DNA of 64,000 bases from Paenibacillus sp. (GCF_035645195.1 NZ_DASQNA010000031.1:83842-147841), one strand, 5' to 3'. Positions 33,784 to 42,910 are shown, counted from the stretch's first letter. The notes: generated by a model from the letters alone, not told the origin. Numbers and translations are program-made.

Positions 33784-34890
33784 TTAGAACGCCGCCGTGT
33801 AATCGGGCAAATATTGGATCAAATATTCGTTGAACTCGCCGCGGTCTTCGGATTCGTGGGCGACCGCCGACGCTTCCTCGATCCAGCGGAAGTACGGATG
33901 ATCCCGCGGCACGTCCGGGAAATGCTGCTCGACGGCGGCGACCCCGTCCATGAGCGGGCCGCGCTGCAGGCCGACGCCGATCCATTGCGCCGCGAGTTCT
34001 CGCTCGATCGGCTCCTCCGCGGCGAACGGCGCTTCGTCCGCCGCGGCGAGCCAGCCGAGCGTCTCGGCCGTGCCGACGGCGTACTTGGACCAGCCGTCGA
34101 TCGCGTCCGAGAGCTCGGAGGCCAGCGGCACGGGCGAGACGCCGCGCAGGCGCAGCATGAGCGCGACGAGCTCCGCTTTCGTAATCGGTTCCTCCGGCCG
34201 GAATTCGCCGTTATACCCGATCATGTACCCTTCGGCCGATACTTGCTGAATGTACCGGTACGCCCAGTGACTTGCGTCGACGTCTTCGAACGATTCGCCT
34301 TCGAGCTGTCTCAGCCCCTTAATCCGGGCGACGATCGCGGCCGTTTCGGCGCGCGTCAGCAAGCCGTCCGGCCGGAACGTGCCGTCCGGGTACCCTTGCA
34401 TGAACGGCTGATGCGTGTCCGTTCCGACCATCACCCCGACGGCCGGCGCCGCCGTCTCCACGCCTGCGGCCAGCTCCGCCGTGGCGCCGACCTCGATGCG
34501 GCCGCCCGGCGCCGCATCCTCGCCGACCTTGGCGCGGAACGTCGCGGCGACCGCCGCGCCTGCGGCCACGCCGCCGAAATTCCACGTCAGCGTCCGCTTC
34601 TCCGCGTCCCACGCCGCGTCGCCCGCGTCGACGATTGTCAGTTCGGCCGGCACGACGACTTCCGCCGTCGCGCCGCCGGACGCTTCCGCGTTCGCCTCGG
34701 CGTGGTACAGCAGGCGGTATGTAATCGTTCCGCCCGGCGCGATATGGTCTTGCTCCGCGATGAGCTGAATCGGCTGCAGCGCGCTGGCGGCCGCCCGTTC
34801 CGGCGCCGACGGCATCGGGGTCCACCCCGCCGCCGCGACCGCGCATGCGGCGACCGCCGCCGCCGTCCAACGTTTCCACCGATTGTTCAT
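33784..34890 (-). CDS. Secreted S-layer homology (SLH) domain protein
   Basis: 368 residues with a signal peptide (about 1-35). A DUF11-like beta-sandwich occupies about 40-150 (PGGTITYRLLYHAEA, LTWNFGGVAAG). SLH modules follow: FMQGYPDGTFRPDGLLTRAETAAIVARI, FEDVDASHWAYRYIQQVSAEGYMIGYNGEFRPEEPI and a third weaker one. SLH domains bind pyruvylated secondary cell-wall polymer, so the protein is cell-wall attached. No catalytic domain is present; it may be a structural or adhesive envelope protein. GAGGGGGC precedes the ATG. Confidence 0.88.
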   Translation of the reverse strand: MNNRWKRWTAAAVAACAVAAAGWTPMPSAPERAAASALQPIQLIAEQDHIAPGGTITYRLLYHAEANAEASGGATAEVVVPAELTIVDAGDAAWDAEKRTLTWNFGGVAAGAAVAATFRAKVGEDAAPGGRIEVGATAELAAGVETAAPAVGVMVGTDTHQPFMQGYPDGTFRPDGLLTRAETAAIVARIKGLRQLEGESFEDVDASHWAYRYIQQVSAEGYMIGYNGEFRPEEPITKAELVALMLRLRGVSPVPLASELSDAIDGWSKYAVGTAETLGWLAAADEAPFAAEEPIERELAAQWIGVGLQRGPLMDGVAAVEQHFPDVPRDHPYFRWIEEASAVAHESEDRGEFNEYLIQYLPDYTAAF

Positions 34891-34987
34891 AGGTATGCCC
34901 CCTCGTTGTCCGTTACTCCGTTACTAGGAATATAACATACTATTCGGGCGGCGGAACCGGTTTTTGACGGTTGGACGCGCGGCGAAG

Positions 34988-35488
34988 CTACGCTTCTTTC
35001 TTGCGGCTCATTAATATCAAGGCGCCGACGACGATCAAGATGACGGCGATATACGGCTTTCCGGACAAATAACTGAACAGCGACCCGATCGAGAAGACGG
35101 CGAAAAAAAGCAGCGACAGCACCGTCAAAATGTTGATCGGGATCAGCAGCCATCGGTTGCGCCCTCCGAACCAATACAGCTCGAACAACCCGACCGCTAC
35201 GGCCAAAATAAAGCCAGGCCACATCACTTCCCAAATATCGTACAGCATGGACAGCTGGCAGACGACGCCGACCGTCAGCAAAATGCCCCCCGGCACGAGC
35301 ACGCCGACGCCCCGTCTGCCGGTCACCCCGAAATACAGCCAATGGAAGAATAAACCGAGCGGAATGATAAAGATCGAGGGCCAAAAATATTCGAAGACGT
35401 CTCCGACGTCGAACGTCTCCCCTCGATTCATAAATAAAAACACGCCCAACAGCATCAATACCGCTCCGGCCACCGCGCGAACGTTCAC
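34988..35488 (-). CDS. Small polytopic membrane protein of unknown function
   Basis: 166 residues from GTG 35488 with AGAGGG upstream. Five or six hydrophobic segments are visible: AGAVLMLLGVFLFM at the start, FWPSIFIIPLGLFFHWLY, VLVPGGILLTVGVVC, MWPGFILAVAVGLFELYWFG and two more ahead of the basic end MSRKKEA. It resembles the DUF5668/LiaF-type membrane modules with alternating GG-rich turns. No catalytic residue is evident. It stands alone between the SLH gene and the divergent ger operon. Confidence 0.75.
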   Translation of the reverse strand: MNVRAVAGAVLMLLGVFLFMNRGETFDVGDVFEYFWPSIFIIPLGLFFHWLYFGVTGRRGVGVLVPGGILLTVGVVCQLSMLYDIWEVMWPGFILAVAVGLFELYWFGGRNRWLLIPINILTVLSLLFFAVFSIGSLFSYLSGKPYIAVILIVVGALILMSRKKEA

Positions 35489-35649
35489 TTGCCATCCCTC
35501 TTTCCGAACTATGAAAATGTCTCGCTCGCCTCATCATAGCCGTTCGGCCGGTCGAACGTCTTCCTCCTCGAGGTGCATGTCCGAACTGGACTTTAGTCCG
35601 GGACGAAAGGACTCGGTTGCATGATTTTCGAAGAGTTGGTTGATATTAA

Positions 35650-36876
35650 ATGTCAAAAATACGATACAAGAGCTTCCGACGAATGGGGACGCAAACCATG
35701 GGGACGCAAATTTCGAAGCTTCAAGCGCTCATGCTGGCCATATCCAGCATTACGGTGACGGGGCATCTGCTGTTCATCCCGGTCATCATTAATCGCGCCG
35801 GGCGCGATTGCTGGCTGTCGCTGCTCGTCGCCGCGCCGTTCGCCTTGTTTATCGGCTACATGGTATCGACGCTGTCGAAATGGTATCCGAATCAGACGAT
35901 CGTCGAATACGCTCAATCGATCGTCGGCCGCTGGCTTGGCACGTTGTTCGCGCTGGCGTTTTTGTTTTACTTCTTTCACGACGCCGCGCTGTCGGTCCGG
36001 GGCTTCGGCGAATTTTTCACGTCCGCGATCACGCCGCGCACGCCGATTCTCGTCTATTTTTCGGCGATCGTCATTTTGGCCGGATACGCCGTTCGCGCAG
36101 GGCTGGAGGTGCTGGCGCGGACGAACGCGATGTTTCTGTGCACGATGATTCCGATCGGCATTTTGGCCTCGATCCTGACGCACCGGGAGAAGGATTACGC
36201 CAATTTCTTGCCGATCCTCGAGGACGGGCCGGGGCCGATGCTGCTCGGCAGCTTGAACTTAATCGCGTTGTACAGCACGTTCCTTGTGTTGGGGATGGTT
36301 TTCCCGCAGGTGAGGAACGCTCGAAAACTGCGCGCCGCCAGCGTGCTGACGATGGGAATCTTGATCGTTATGTTTCTCGGGCCCGTCACAGGGCCGGTCG
36401 CGGTGTTCGGCGGCGAGCGCGGAGCGGGGTTAAGCTTCCCGACGTATCAAATGCTGCGCGACATTCAAGTCGCGGAGCTGCAGCGGCTGGACATTTTAGC
36501 GATATTCCTCTGGAGCCTCGGGTCGTTCGCGAAAATATCGCTTTATTTGTACGCTTTGACTTACGGCCTTCAGAAACTGTTCAAGCTGGACGATTACCGC
36601 TCGCTCGTCGCGCCGACGGGGGCGCTGCTCGTCGCATTCTCGCTGCTGCTCAGCGAAAGCTTCATCGGCATATACCGATTCCTACAGGATATCTACCCCA
36701 TTTACGGCCTTCTGATGGGCTTCGTGCTCCCCGCTCTGCTGCTGCTAATCGCGCGCATACGACGTGTCATGGATTCGAAAGGGGGACCGGGAAATGAATC
36801 GGAGAGGAAAGCTCGGGTTCGAGGAGGAGGCGGACGACGGGAAGACAACGTTCCTGTCCGACCGGCTGGAAGATAA
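35650..36876 (+). CDS. Spore germinant receptor B subunit (GerAB/GerKB-type permease)
   Basis: 408 residues with about ten membrane helices of the APC-like spore permease family. Characteristic stretches are QALMLAISSITVTGHLLFIPVII at the start and the FHDAALSVRGFGEFF loop. It binds germinant in the inner spore membrane. The start is uncertain: ATG 35650 has a weak ribosome site, and two further in-frame ATGs lie in a duplicated ATGGGGACGCAA (35683, 35698). The C-terminal tail of about 30 residues is charged and Gly/Arg-rich, longer than usual, and overlaps the A-subunit gene by 83 bases. Confidence 0.88.
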   Translation: MSKIRYKSFRRMGTQTMGTQISKLQALMLAISSITVTGHLLFIPVIINRAGRDCWLSLLVAAPFALFIGYMVSTLSKWYPNQTIVEYAQSIVGRWLGTLFALAFLFYFFHDAALSVRGFGEFFTSAITPRTPILVYFSAIVILAGYAVRAGLEVLARTNAMFLCTMIPIGILASILTHREKDYANFLPILEDGPGPMLLGSLNLIALYSTFLVLGMVFPQVRNARKLRAASVLTMGILIVMFLGPVTGPVAVFGGERGAGLSFPTYQMLRDIQVAELQRLDILAIFLWSLGSFAKISLYLYALTYGLQKLFKLDDYRSLVAPTGALLVAFSLLLSESFIGIYRFLQDIYPIYGLLMGFVLPALLLLIARIRRVMDSKGGPGNESERKARVRGGGGRREDNVPVRPAGR

Positions 36877-38323
36877 TGCGGCGGCGATTCGGAGGCACTT
36901 CGGCCATACGCAGGATTTAGGCGAACGGCGCATTCCGGATGCGGCAGGCGGGGTCGCCGCGATTTTCTTTTTCGACAGCCTCGTGGACAAATCGATCGTC
37001 GACCGGTTCGTCGTCGAAGAGCTGCAACAGCCGGACGGCGCGCGAACGGGCGGACCGGTGGGAGCGCTTGCGACGAACCGGCTGAGCGAATGCCGGACGG
37101 TCGAGGAGGCCGCCAAGGAGCTGCTATCGGGCAAGACGATCGTCCTGCGCGACGGCTTCGCGCTGGCGTGGGCGGCGGCGACGGACGGCGGAGCGCGGCG
37201 CGGCGTGACGGAGCCCGCCTCGGAAGCGGTCGTCCGCGGGCCGAGGGAATCGTTCAACGAATCGCTGTTGACGAATCTCGGGTTGATCCGCCGAAGACTG
37301 TATACCCCGAGGCTCCGGGTAGAAACCCGGACGATCGGCCACGTCTCGAATACCCCCGTCGCGCTTCTGTACATTGACGGACTGGCGAAGCCGGACATTC
37401 TGCAGGAGGTTCGGAACCGGCTGAACAAAATCGACATCGACGGCGTGGTCGAATCGCAATATATCGAAGAATTCATCGAAGATCCGGTATATTCCCCGTT
37501 CCCTACCGTGTTCAACACGGAGCGGCCCGACCGGGTCGCGGCGGCGCTGCTCGAAGGGCGCATCGCCATCCTGACGGAAGGGACGCCGGTCGCGCTCGTC
37601 GTGCCGGCGACGATTACGTTATTTTTGTACTCGAACGAAGATTACTACCAGCGGTACGATATCGCTACGTTGTTGAAGCTGCTTCGTACCGTCACGTTTT
37701 TTCTCTCTTTTCTGCTCCCGTCCTTTTACGTCGCGCTCCTAACGTTCCACCAAGAAATGATTCCGACGCCGCTGCTGATCGCCTTGACGGGGCAGCGCGA
37801 AGGCGTGCCGTTCGGCATCGCGCTCGAGGTGTTTCTAATGGAAGTCACCTTCGAAGTGCTCCGGGAGGCGGGCATCCGCCTCCCGAAAACGATCGGCTCC
37901 GCCGTATCGATCGTCGGCGGTTTGGTGCTCGGGCAGGCCGCGGTCGAAGCGTCCTTGATCGGCCCCGGCACGGTCATCGCCGTGTCCGCGACGGCGATCG
38001 CTTCGTTCACGACGCCGTCCTACGGCTTCGCGATCGCCTCGCGCATGATCCGCTTCGCGATGCTGCTGCTCACCGCGTTCATCGGCTCGTTCGGCTTCTT
38101 CTTCGGGCTGATCTTAATCGCGATTCACCTGAACACGCTGCGTTCGTTCGGAGTGCCATATATGTCGCCGTTCGTTCCGCTGCAATGGCGAAGCTGGAGA
38201 GATATGGTCGTTCGCGCGCCGTGGTGGGCGATGAGGCAGCGGCCGTCCCAAGTGGCCTCCTCGGTTGACCGGTTCGACCGGCCCCAAAAATGGAGCCGAC
38301 CGGGCGGGGGGAAGAAGCGATGA
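36794..38323 (+). CDS. Spore germinant receptor A subunit (GerA family)
   Basis: About 509 residues from ATG 36794, preceded by GGGGGACCGGGAA. The soluble N-terminal domain (about 1-270) includes FFFDSLVDKSIVDRFV and the family motif GRIAILTEGTPVALVVPATI. The membrane domain includes the conserved SFLLPSFYVALLTFHQEMIP and FEVLREAGIRLP motifs. It works with the B and C subunits in nutrient-triggered germination. Gene order here is B-A-C, unlike the A-B-C order of gerA. Expression by sigma-G in the forespore is expected from the family, but no clear promoter was identified. Confidence 0.92.
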   Translation: MNRRGKLGFEEEADDGKTTFLSDRLEDNAAAIRRHFGHTQDLGERRIPDAAGGVAAIFFFDSLVDKSIVDRFVVEELQQPDGARTGGPVGALATNRLSECRTVEEAAKELLSGKTIVLRDGFALAWAAATDGGARRGVTEPASEAVVRGPRESFNESLLTNLGLIRRRLYTPRLRVETRTIGHVSNTPVALLYIDGLAKPDILQEVRNRLNKIDIDGVVESQYIEEFIEDPVYSPFPTVFNTERPDRVAAALLEGRIAILTEGTPVALVVPATITLFLYSNEDYYQRYDIATLLKLLRTVTFFLSFLLPSFYVALLTFHQEMIPTPLLIALTGQREGVPFGIALEVFLMEVTFEVLREAGIRLPKTIGSAVSIVGGLVLGQAAVEASLIGPGTVIAVSATAIASFTTPSYGFAIASRMIRFAMLLLTAFIGSFGFFFGLILIAIHLNTLRSFGVPYMSPFVPLQWRSWRDMVVRAPWWAMRQRPSQVASSVDRFDRPQKWSRPGGGKKR

Positions 38324-39480
38324 TGCTGCGTCGCGCGGCGCTGGCGCTCCTCGCCTTGGCGCTGCTCCCAGGGTGCTGGGACCAGAAAGAGTTGAACGAA
38401 GTCGCGGTCGTCATCGGCGTCGGCGTCGACCAGGGGGAGAAACAGCGTTTCGAGGTGACGGCGCAGGTCATCAAGCCGACCGCGCAGGCCAAGGCGGGCG
38501 GCGGCGGCGGGTCGGAGCTGCCGACCTGGAGCCTGACGGCTTCGGGCGAAACGTTCCTCGACGCGATTTCCGAGCTGAACCGCATTTCGCCGCGGCGTCT
38601 GTATTGGCCCCATCTGCAAATCATTATTTTTGGGGAGGAACTGGCGAAGGAAGGCATCGCTCCCGTCATTACGTGGTTCGAGAAAAGCCGCGACAGCCGC
38701 TCCGGGACGTACGTCGTCGTCACGCGGGGCAGAGCGGAGGACATTCTGAACAAAAGAATCGAGCTCGGCAACATCCCTGCCAAGGCGATGGCGGATATGA
38801 TCGCGAACGCCGAAATTCGCCAGCTCCCGGCGCGGAAGATGACGCTCCGGAAGCTGACCGGCGTTTTGTCGTCCCCGGGCGTCGACATCGCGGTCGACGT
38901 CATCGATCCGCGGGAAATTCGCGGCAAAGTGGAGGCGTACTCGCTGGAAGGGGCGGCGGTGTTCGACAAAGATCGGCTGGTTGAGTACATAACGGACGAA
39001 GCGGTGCACGGCCTCGCGATCGCGCATAACACGTACGCCAACACGACGATCAAAGCCCGCTGTCCGCGAGACGGCAGCGGGTACGTCACGTTCCAGGTGA
39101 CGGATTTCCGCAGCCAACTGAAGGTGACGGTCGACAACGGTAAGATTACAGGGACGTTCGATATTTTCGTGGAGGGCAATTTGCTCGATCAAACGTGCAA
39201 AGGCAGTCTCATGGAAGAGACGCAAATGGTCGAAGTGGAGCGAGCGGTCGCGGACCGAATCGAGTCGCTGCTCACCTCCATGTACGAGCGGGCGGCCGCG
39301 AAAGGCTCGGACGTCTACGGCATCGGCCGCGAGCTGCGCCGTCACTACCCCAAGGTGTGGCGCAAGCTGGAACCCGAATGGGAAAAGACACTGCGCGAGG
39401 TGCGCATTACAGCGGAAATTGACGCGAACATTCGCCGAAGCGGCCTCGTCATCGACCCGACGATCAACAAAATGGAATAA
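38320..39480 (+). CDS. Spore germinant receptor C subunit (Ger(x)C family lipoprotein)
   Basis: About 386 residues from ATG 38320 (overlapping the A-subunit stop). The lipoprotein signal ends in LALLPGCWDQKEL, where the Cys is acylated and WDxxEL is the family start. The next stretch, VAVVIGVGVDQ, is conserved, as are WPHLQIIIFGEELAKEGI and the C-terminal GIGRELRRHYPKVW. It completes the receptor on the outer face of the inner spore membrane. Confidence 0.93.
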   Translation: MMLRRAALALLALALLPGCWDQKELNEVAVVIGVGVDQGEKQRFEVTAQVIKPTAQAKAGGGGGSELPTWSLTASGETFLDAISELNRISPRRLYWPHLQIIIFGEELAKEGIAPVITWFEKSRDSRSGTYVVVTRGRAEDILNKRIELGNIPAKAMADMIANAEIRQLPARKMTLRKLTGVLSSPGVDIAVDVIDPREIRGKVEAYSLEGAAVFDKDRLVEYITDEAVHGLAIAHNTYANTTIKARCPRDGSGYVTFQVTDFRSQLKVTVDNGKITGTFDIFVEGNLLDQTCKGSLMEETQMVEVERAVADRIESLLTSMYERAAAKGSDVYGIGRELRRHYPKVWRKLEPEWEKTLREVRITAEIDANIRRSGLVIDPTINKME

Positions 39481-39501
39481 AGCGAAAGGAGGGGACGCGG
39501 C

Positions 39502-39723
39502 ATGGAAACGGGTTTGGCGGTTGGACTTGCGGTGTTGTTCGCCGCCATCGCGCTGCTCGACGTCCCGGCGCTCGTTCGTCGCCGCAAGACGAAGCAGCTG
39601 ATCGTGTACGCCTTCGTCTACGCCGCCGCGGCGGTGCTCAGCGTGCTGCAGCTGTTTCGCATCCGCATTTGGGATCCGAACGGGGCGATAGCGGCGTTCA
39701 TCCGTTGGTTCGTGCCGGTGTAA
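39502..39723 (+). CDS. Small two-helix membrane protein, likely germinant receptor D subunit
   Basis: 73 residues with a strong AAAGGAGGGG site. Two hydrophobic helices are visible: GLAVGLAVLFAAIALLDVPA and IVYAFVYAAAAVLSVLQLF, joined by a basic loop (RRRKTK). Small two-helix D subunits of this kind accompany some ger operons in Bacillus and modulate receptor function. They are unrelated to the GerD lipoprotein. The position as last gene, 21 bases after gerC and before a strong terminator, supports this reading. Confidence 0.72.
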   Translation: METGLAVGLAVLFAAIALLDVPALVRRRKTKQLIVYAFVYAAAAVLSVLQLFRIRIWDPNGAIAAFIRWFVPV

Positions 39724-39724
39724 G

Positions 39725-39767
39725 CGGAAGCCGGGCAGGAGATCCTGCCCGGCTTCCGATTTTTTTT
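39725..39767 (+). terminator. Strong terminator of the ger operon
   Basis: A perfect 16-bp stem, CGGAAGCCGGGCAGGA with its complement, a two-base loop and eight T residues after an A. It begins right after the stop codon and faces a convergent gene. Confidence 0.92.
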
Positions 39768-40851
39768 ATTGATTCAAGTATACGGCTTTGCCCGTACGCG
39801 CGGATTCGTATAGCGCCTCGAGAATTTGCGAGACGACGAACGCCTGCTCCGGCGTGACGACAGGTTCTTTGTCCTCGTCGATCGCTTCGATCCACTTCCG
39901 CATCTCAAGATCGGCGTCTTTCTCCTGCTTGCCGTCGTAGAACGCTACGCCGCCGGCCTGCAGGTTCACCTCCGTCGTGTAGAGGCGGCTGTGCTTCTCG
40001 CCGTTGAGGCGGAGGCCTCCTTTCATGTCGGCGCCGCCTTCCGTGCCGCACAGCGTGCACTTCGCCTCGTCGACGTCGAGCGAGTTGAGCGCCCAGCTCG
40101 ATTCGAGCATGATCGTCGCGCCGTTCTCCATGACGATCATCCCGAATGCGGAGTCTTCGACCGTAAATTTCTTCGGATCCCAAGGTCCCCAAGCGTTCGC
40201 GGCGTTTTCCTTCTGGGACAGCTTGTGGTACGCCGTGCCGAGCACGACCTTCGGCTTGTAGTTGTTCATCATCCACAGCGTCAGGTCGAGAGCGTGCGTG
40301 CCGATGTCGATGAGCGGGCCGCCGCCCTGCTTTTCCTCGTCGAGGAACACGCCCCATGTCGGCACTGCGCGGCGTCGAATCGCATGCGCCTTCGCGTAAT
40401 AAATGTCGCCGAATTCGCCGTCTTCGCACAGCTTCTTCAAATGCTGGCTGTCCGGGCGGAACCGGTTGTTATAGCCGATCGTCAACTTTTTGCCCGTCCG
40501 CTTCGCCGCCTCGACCATGCGCGCCGCGTCCGCGGCCGTTTTCGCCATCGGCTTTTCGCACATGACATGCTTGCCGGCTTCGAGCGCGGCGATGGCGATT
40601 TCCGCGTGGGAATCGTTCGGCGTGCAGACGTGCACGATGTCGATCGTCGCATCTTTCAGCGCCTCGCGGTAGTCCGTATACGTCTTTGCGCCTTCCGCTC
40701 CGTATTTCTCGGCCGCCTCGACCGCGCGCTCCGGCACGATGTCGCAGAAGGCGACCATTTGCACGTTGGACAGTTTGGCGAGGCTCGGCATATGTTTGCC
40801 GTTCGCGATACCCCCGCAGCCTACGATTGCGATGCGATACGTGTTACCCAT
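39766..40851 (-). CDS. Gfo/Idh/MocA family oxidoreductase
   Basis: 361 residues. The Rossmann start IAIVGCGGIANGKHMPSL has the GxGxxxxxxH pattern. CEKPMAKTAADAARM is the family signature near residue 98, and DIGTHALDLTLWMM is the catalytic D-x-x-x-H region near residue 178. It is the third gene of a Gfo/Idh-AraC-Gfo/Idh operon, overlapping the AraC gene by eight bases. Two dehydrogenases of the same family with a shared regulator suggest interconversion through a keto intermediate, as in inosose or keto-glucoside pathways; the substrate is unknown. Confidence 0.87.
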   Translation of the reverse strand: MGNTYRIAIVGCGGIANGKHMPSLAKLSNVQMVAFCDIVPERAVEAAEKYGAEGAKTYTDYREALKDATIDIVHVCTPNDSHAEIAIAALEAGKHVMCEKPMAKTAADAARMVEAAKRTGKKLTIGYNNRFRPDSQHLKKLCEDGEFGDIYYAKAHAIRRRAVPTWGVFLDEEKQGGGPLIDIGTHALDLTLWMMNNYKPKVVLGTAYHKLSQKENAANAWGPWDPKKFTVEDSAFGMIVMENGATIMLESSWALNSLDVDEAKCTLCGTEGGADMKGGLRLNGEKHSRLYTTEVNLQAGGVAFYDGKQEKDADLEMRKWIEAIDEDKEPVVTPEQAFVVSQILEALYESARTGKAVYLNQ

Positions 40852-41800
40852 GACGAACGATTCCTCCTAAAGGTTGGTGGGATTTGCGATACGCGGCCGG
40901 CGTCATGCCGAACCGTTTGCGGAACACCGCATGCAAATAATTGCCGTTCGAATAGCCTTCGCTGATTGCGATTTGCTCGATCGCTAGATCCGTTTCCGCC
41001 AGCTTCTTGCAGACGGCTTCGAGCCGAACTTCTTCCAAAATGCCGCTGAACGACGCGTCGCCGCGAACGTCCTTGAAAATGCGCTGCAGCTGCCGCGCGC
41101 TGATGTTCAGGTTTTCCGCGACATGATTGAGCGTGATCGTGCCCGCGTAATTCGCCCGAATGTACTGCATGGCGAGGCGGTACCGGTACGCCTTCATGTC
41201 GCGGGACGGCAGCTCGAGGCGCGAGGCCGCCCCGCCGTCGTACGCCCGCGCCGCCTTGAGCAAAATTTGCACGACATGCTGCTTGATCGTCGTGTACAGT
41301 CCCGGCGCGCCTTCGCTGCACGCTTCGTACGCCGCGAGGAAGTGGGGCATCGCCTCGTGCACGTCGAACGCGGGAACGCGCGGGAGGGCGCGCAGCTGCA
41401 GGACGCAATCGTCCGCCTCCGCCAGCTCCCAGCGGTCCGGGCCGTCCGGCGGCTGCGGCGAGGCGTCGCGCTCCGCGATGTCGACGTGCAGGCACAGCTC
41501 ATCCATCGCGACGTGGGCGTCCGCTTCCTGGTAGTGGAGCACGCCGGGGCCGGTCAAATAAAACATGCCCTCCCGCAGCGCGTACTCCTGCCCTTCCATG
41601 CGGACGACGCCCTTGCCCCTCGGGATGAAATGGAACTCGAACTCGTCGTGCTTGTGAAATTCGACCGTCCGGCCCGGCGCGAACGTCGTCAGATGGAAGC
41701 GGAGGACGCGGATGTCGTAGCGCCCCCAGCGCACACGGACGTCGAGCCGCTCCAGCGCGTCCTGCTTCTCGAGCATGACGGCGTACGGGAACTTGTTCAC
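40844..41800 (-). CDS. AraC family transcriptional regulator with N-terminal cupin
   Basis: 318 residues from GTG 41800 (overlapping the upstream stop), with GGAGGA nine bases before. The cupin part (about 25-120) includes VEFHKHDEFEFHFIPRGKG and GVLHYQEAD. The double helix-turn-helix occupies about 215-315: ITLNHVAENLNISARQLQRIFK and IEQIAISEGYSNGNYLHAVFRKRFGMTPAAYRK. It sits between two Gfo/Idh genes and probably controls them through the GAAATSGCGACAT direct repeat at 42876-42910 upstream of the operon. Confidence 0.92.
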   Translation of the reverse strand: MNKFPYAVMLEKQDALERLDVRVRWGRYDIRVLRFHLTTFAPGRTVEFHKHDEFEFHFIPRGKGVVRMEGQEYALREGMFYLTGPGVLHYQEADAHVAMDELCLHVDIAERDASPQPPDGPDRWELAEADDCVLQLRALPRVPAFDVHEAMPHFLAAYEACSEGAPGLYTTIKQHVVQILLKAARAYDGGAASRLELPSRDMKAYRYRLAMQYIRANYAGTITLNHVAENLNISARQLQRIFKDVRGDASFSGILEEVRLEAVCKKLAETDLAIEQIAISEGYSNGNYLHAVFRKRFGMTPAAYRKSHQPLGGIVRHG

Positions 41801-42801
41801 CCCTCGAGTTCCTCCAGCTTGACGGCGCGGCGCTCGCGGGCGGACTTGTTGGCCGCTTCCATCAGCTTCGTCAGCTCGAGCGCAAGCGCGACGTTCTCGT
41901 CTGCGGTCGTTCCGTTTTGAATATGGCCGACCCACTGCTCGAACGCGCTTTCCCGTCTCGAAGGCAGCGGCTGCTCCTGCCAGCCGGCGTCCGCGCGTCC
42001 GCCGGCCTTCGTGCGCAGCAGCAGCTTGGCGTCGGGCGTGCCGTACAGCAGCGTGCCTTCCGTGCCATTGATCTCGATCGAGAAGGGAGAGTGCGGGTTG
42101 ACGAAGCCGGCTTCGACGACGCCGACGGCGCCGGAGGCGGTCGACAGCACGGCGACGGCATTGTCTTCGACGTCGCGGCCCGTCACGTAGCCGAACTGGG
42201 AAGCGACGTCGATCGGCGCCTCGCCGAGGAACAGCCGCGTCAAGTACATCGGATGGCAGCCGAGATCGATCAAGGCGCCGCCTTGGCATTGCTCAAGGCT
42301 GTAGAAATGCTCCGGCAGCCAATCGGCGACCGCGCCGTCGTGGGACAGCCGGACGCGGACGAGCGTCACGCGGCCGAGCAGCTTCCGGTCCAACATGTCG
42401 CGGATCGCCAGCGTGTACCCGTCGTTCAGCCGCGGCAGCGACACCGTCAGCTTGACGCCCGCCTTCTCGACCTCGGCAAGGATGTCGTTCGCGTCCCGCA
42501 GCGTCGCGGCCACGACCTTCTCGGTGAAGATGTGTTTGCCCGCCCGCGCCGCGGCGACCATCACTTCATGGTGGCGGTTCGTCGGCGCGTCGACGATGAC
42601 GGCGTCGATGGTACCGCTTCCAAGCATGTCGTCAAGCGAGTCGTAGAACGGGACGCCGAGCTTCTCCGCGGCTTCCCGGCCGCGGGACGGCAGTTCGTCC
42701 CACACGGCGGCCATGACGGTGTCCGGGTGCTCCAGCGCTTGCTTGGTATAGTCCCATGCGTGCACGTGCCAGTAACTGATTTTGCCGATGCGGATGGTCA
42801 T
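41797..42801 (-). CDS. Gfo/Idh/MocA family oxidoreductase
   Basis: About 334 residues from ATG 42801, which has GGGAGAG upstream. It begins MTIRIGKISYWHVHAWDY, so the glycine-rich Rossmann loop is replaced by an SYWHVH sequence. TEKVVAAT near residue 92 stands for the EKP motif, with Val for Pro. DLGCHPMYLTRLFLG is the catalytic helix. It is thus an atypical member of the family, possibly with altered cofactor binding. It is the first gene of the operon. Confidence 0.82.
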   Translation of the reverse strand: MTIRIGKISYWHVHAWDYTKQALEHPDTVMAAVWDELPSRGREAAEKLGVPFYDSLDDMLGSGTIDAVIVDAPTNRHHEVMVAAARAGKHIFTEKVVAATLRDANDILAEVEKAGVKLTVSLPRLNDGYTLAIRDMLDRKLLGRVTLVRVRLSHDGAVADWLPEHFYSLEQCQGGALIDLGCHPMYLTRLFLGEAPIDVASQFGYVTGRDVEDNAVAVLSTASGAVGVVEAGFVNPHSPFSIEINGTEGTLLYGTPDAKLLLRTKAGGRADAGWQEQPLPSRRESAFEQWVGHIQNGTTADENVALALELTKLMEAANKSARERRAVKLEELEG

Positions 42802-42875
42802 CCATATCTCTCCCGTGTATAAAATCAAGACATTGCTACCTAAGCGTAACATAGGGATTCAAACAATTTAAGTGC

Positions 42876-42910
42876 GAAATGGCGACATTTGGGCTATGAA
42901 ATCGCGACAT
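42876..42910 (-). promoter_or_regulatory. 13-bp direct repeat, period 22: candidate AraC operator
   Basis: GAAATGGCGACAT (42876-42888) and GAAATCGCGACAT (42898-42910) differ at one base and are two helical turns apart, 75-110 bases upstream of the Gfo/Idh-AraC-Gfo/Idh operon start. AraC proteins bind such direct repeats through their two helix-turn-helix units. Confidence 0.6.
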
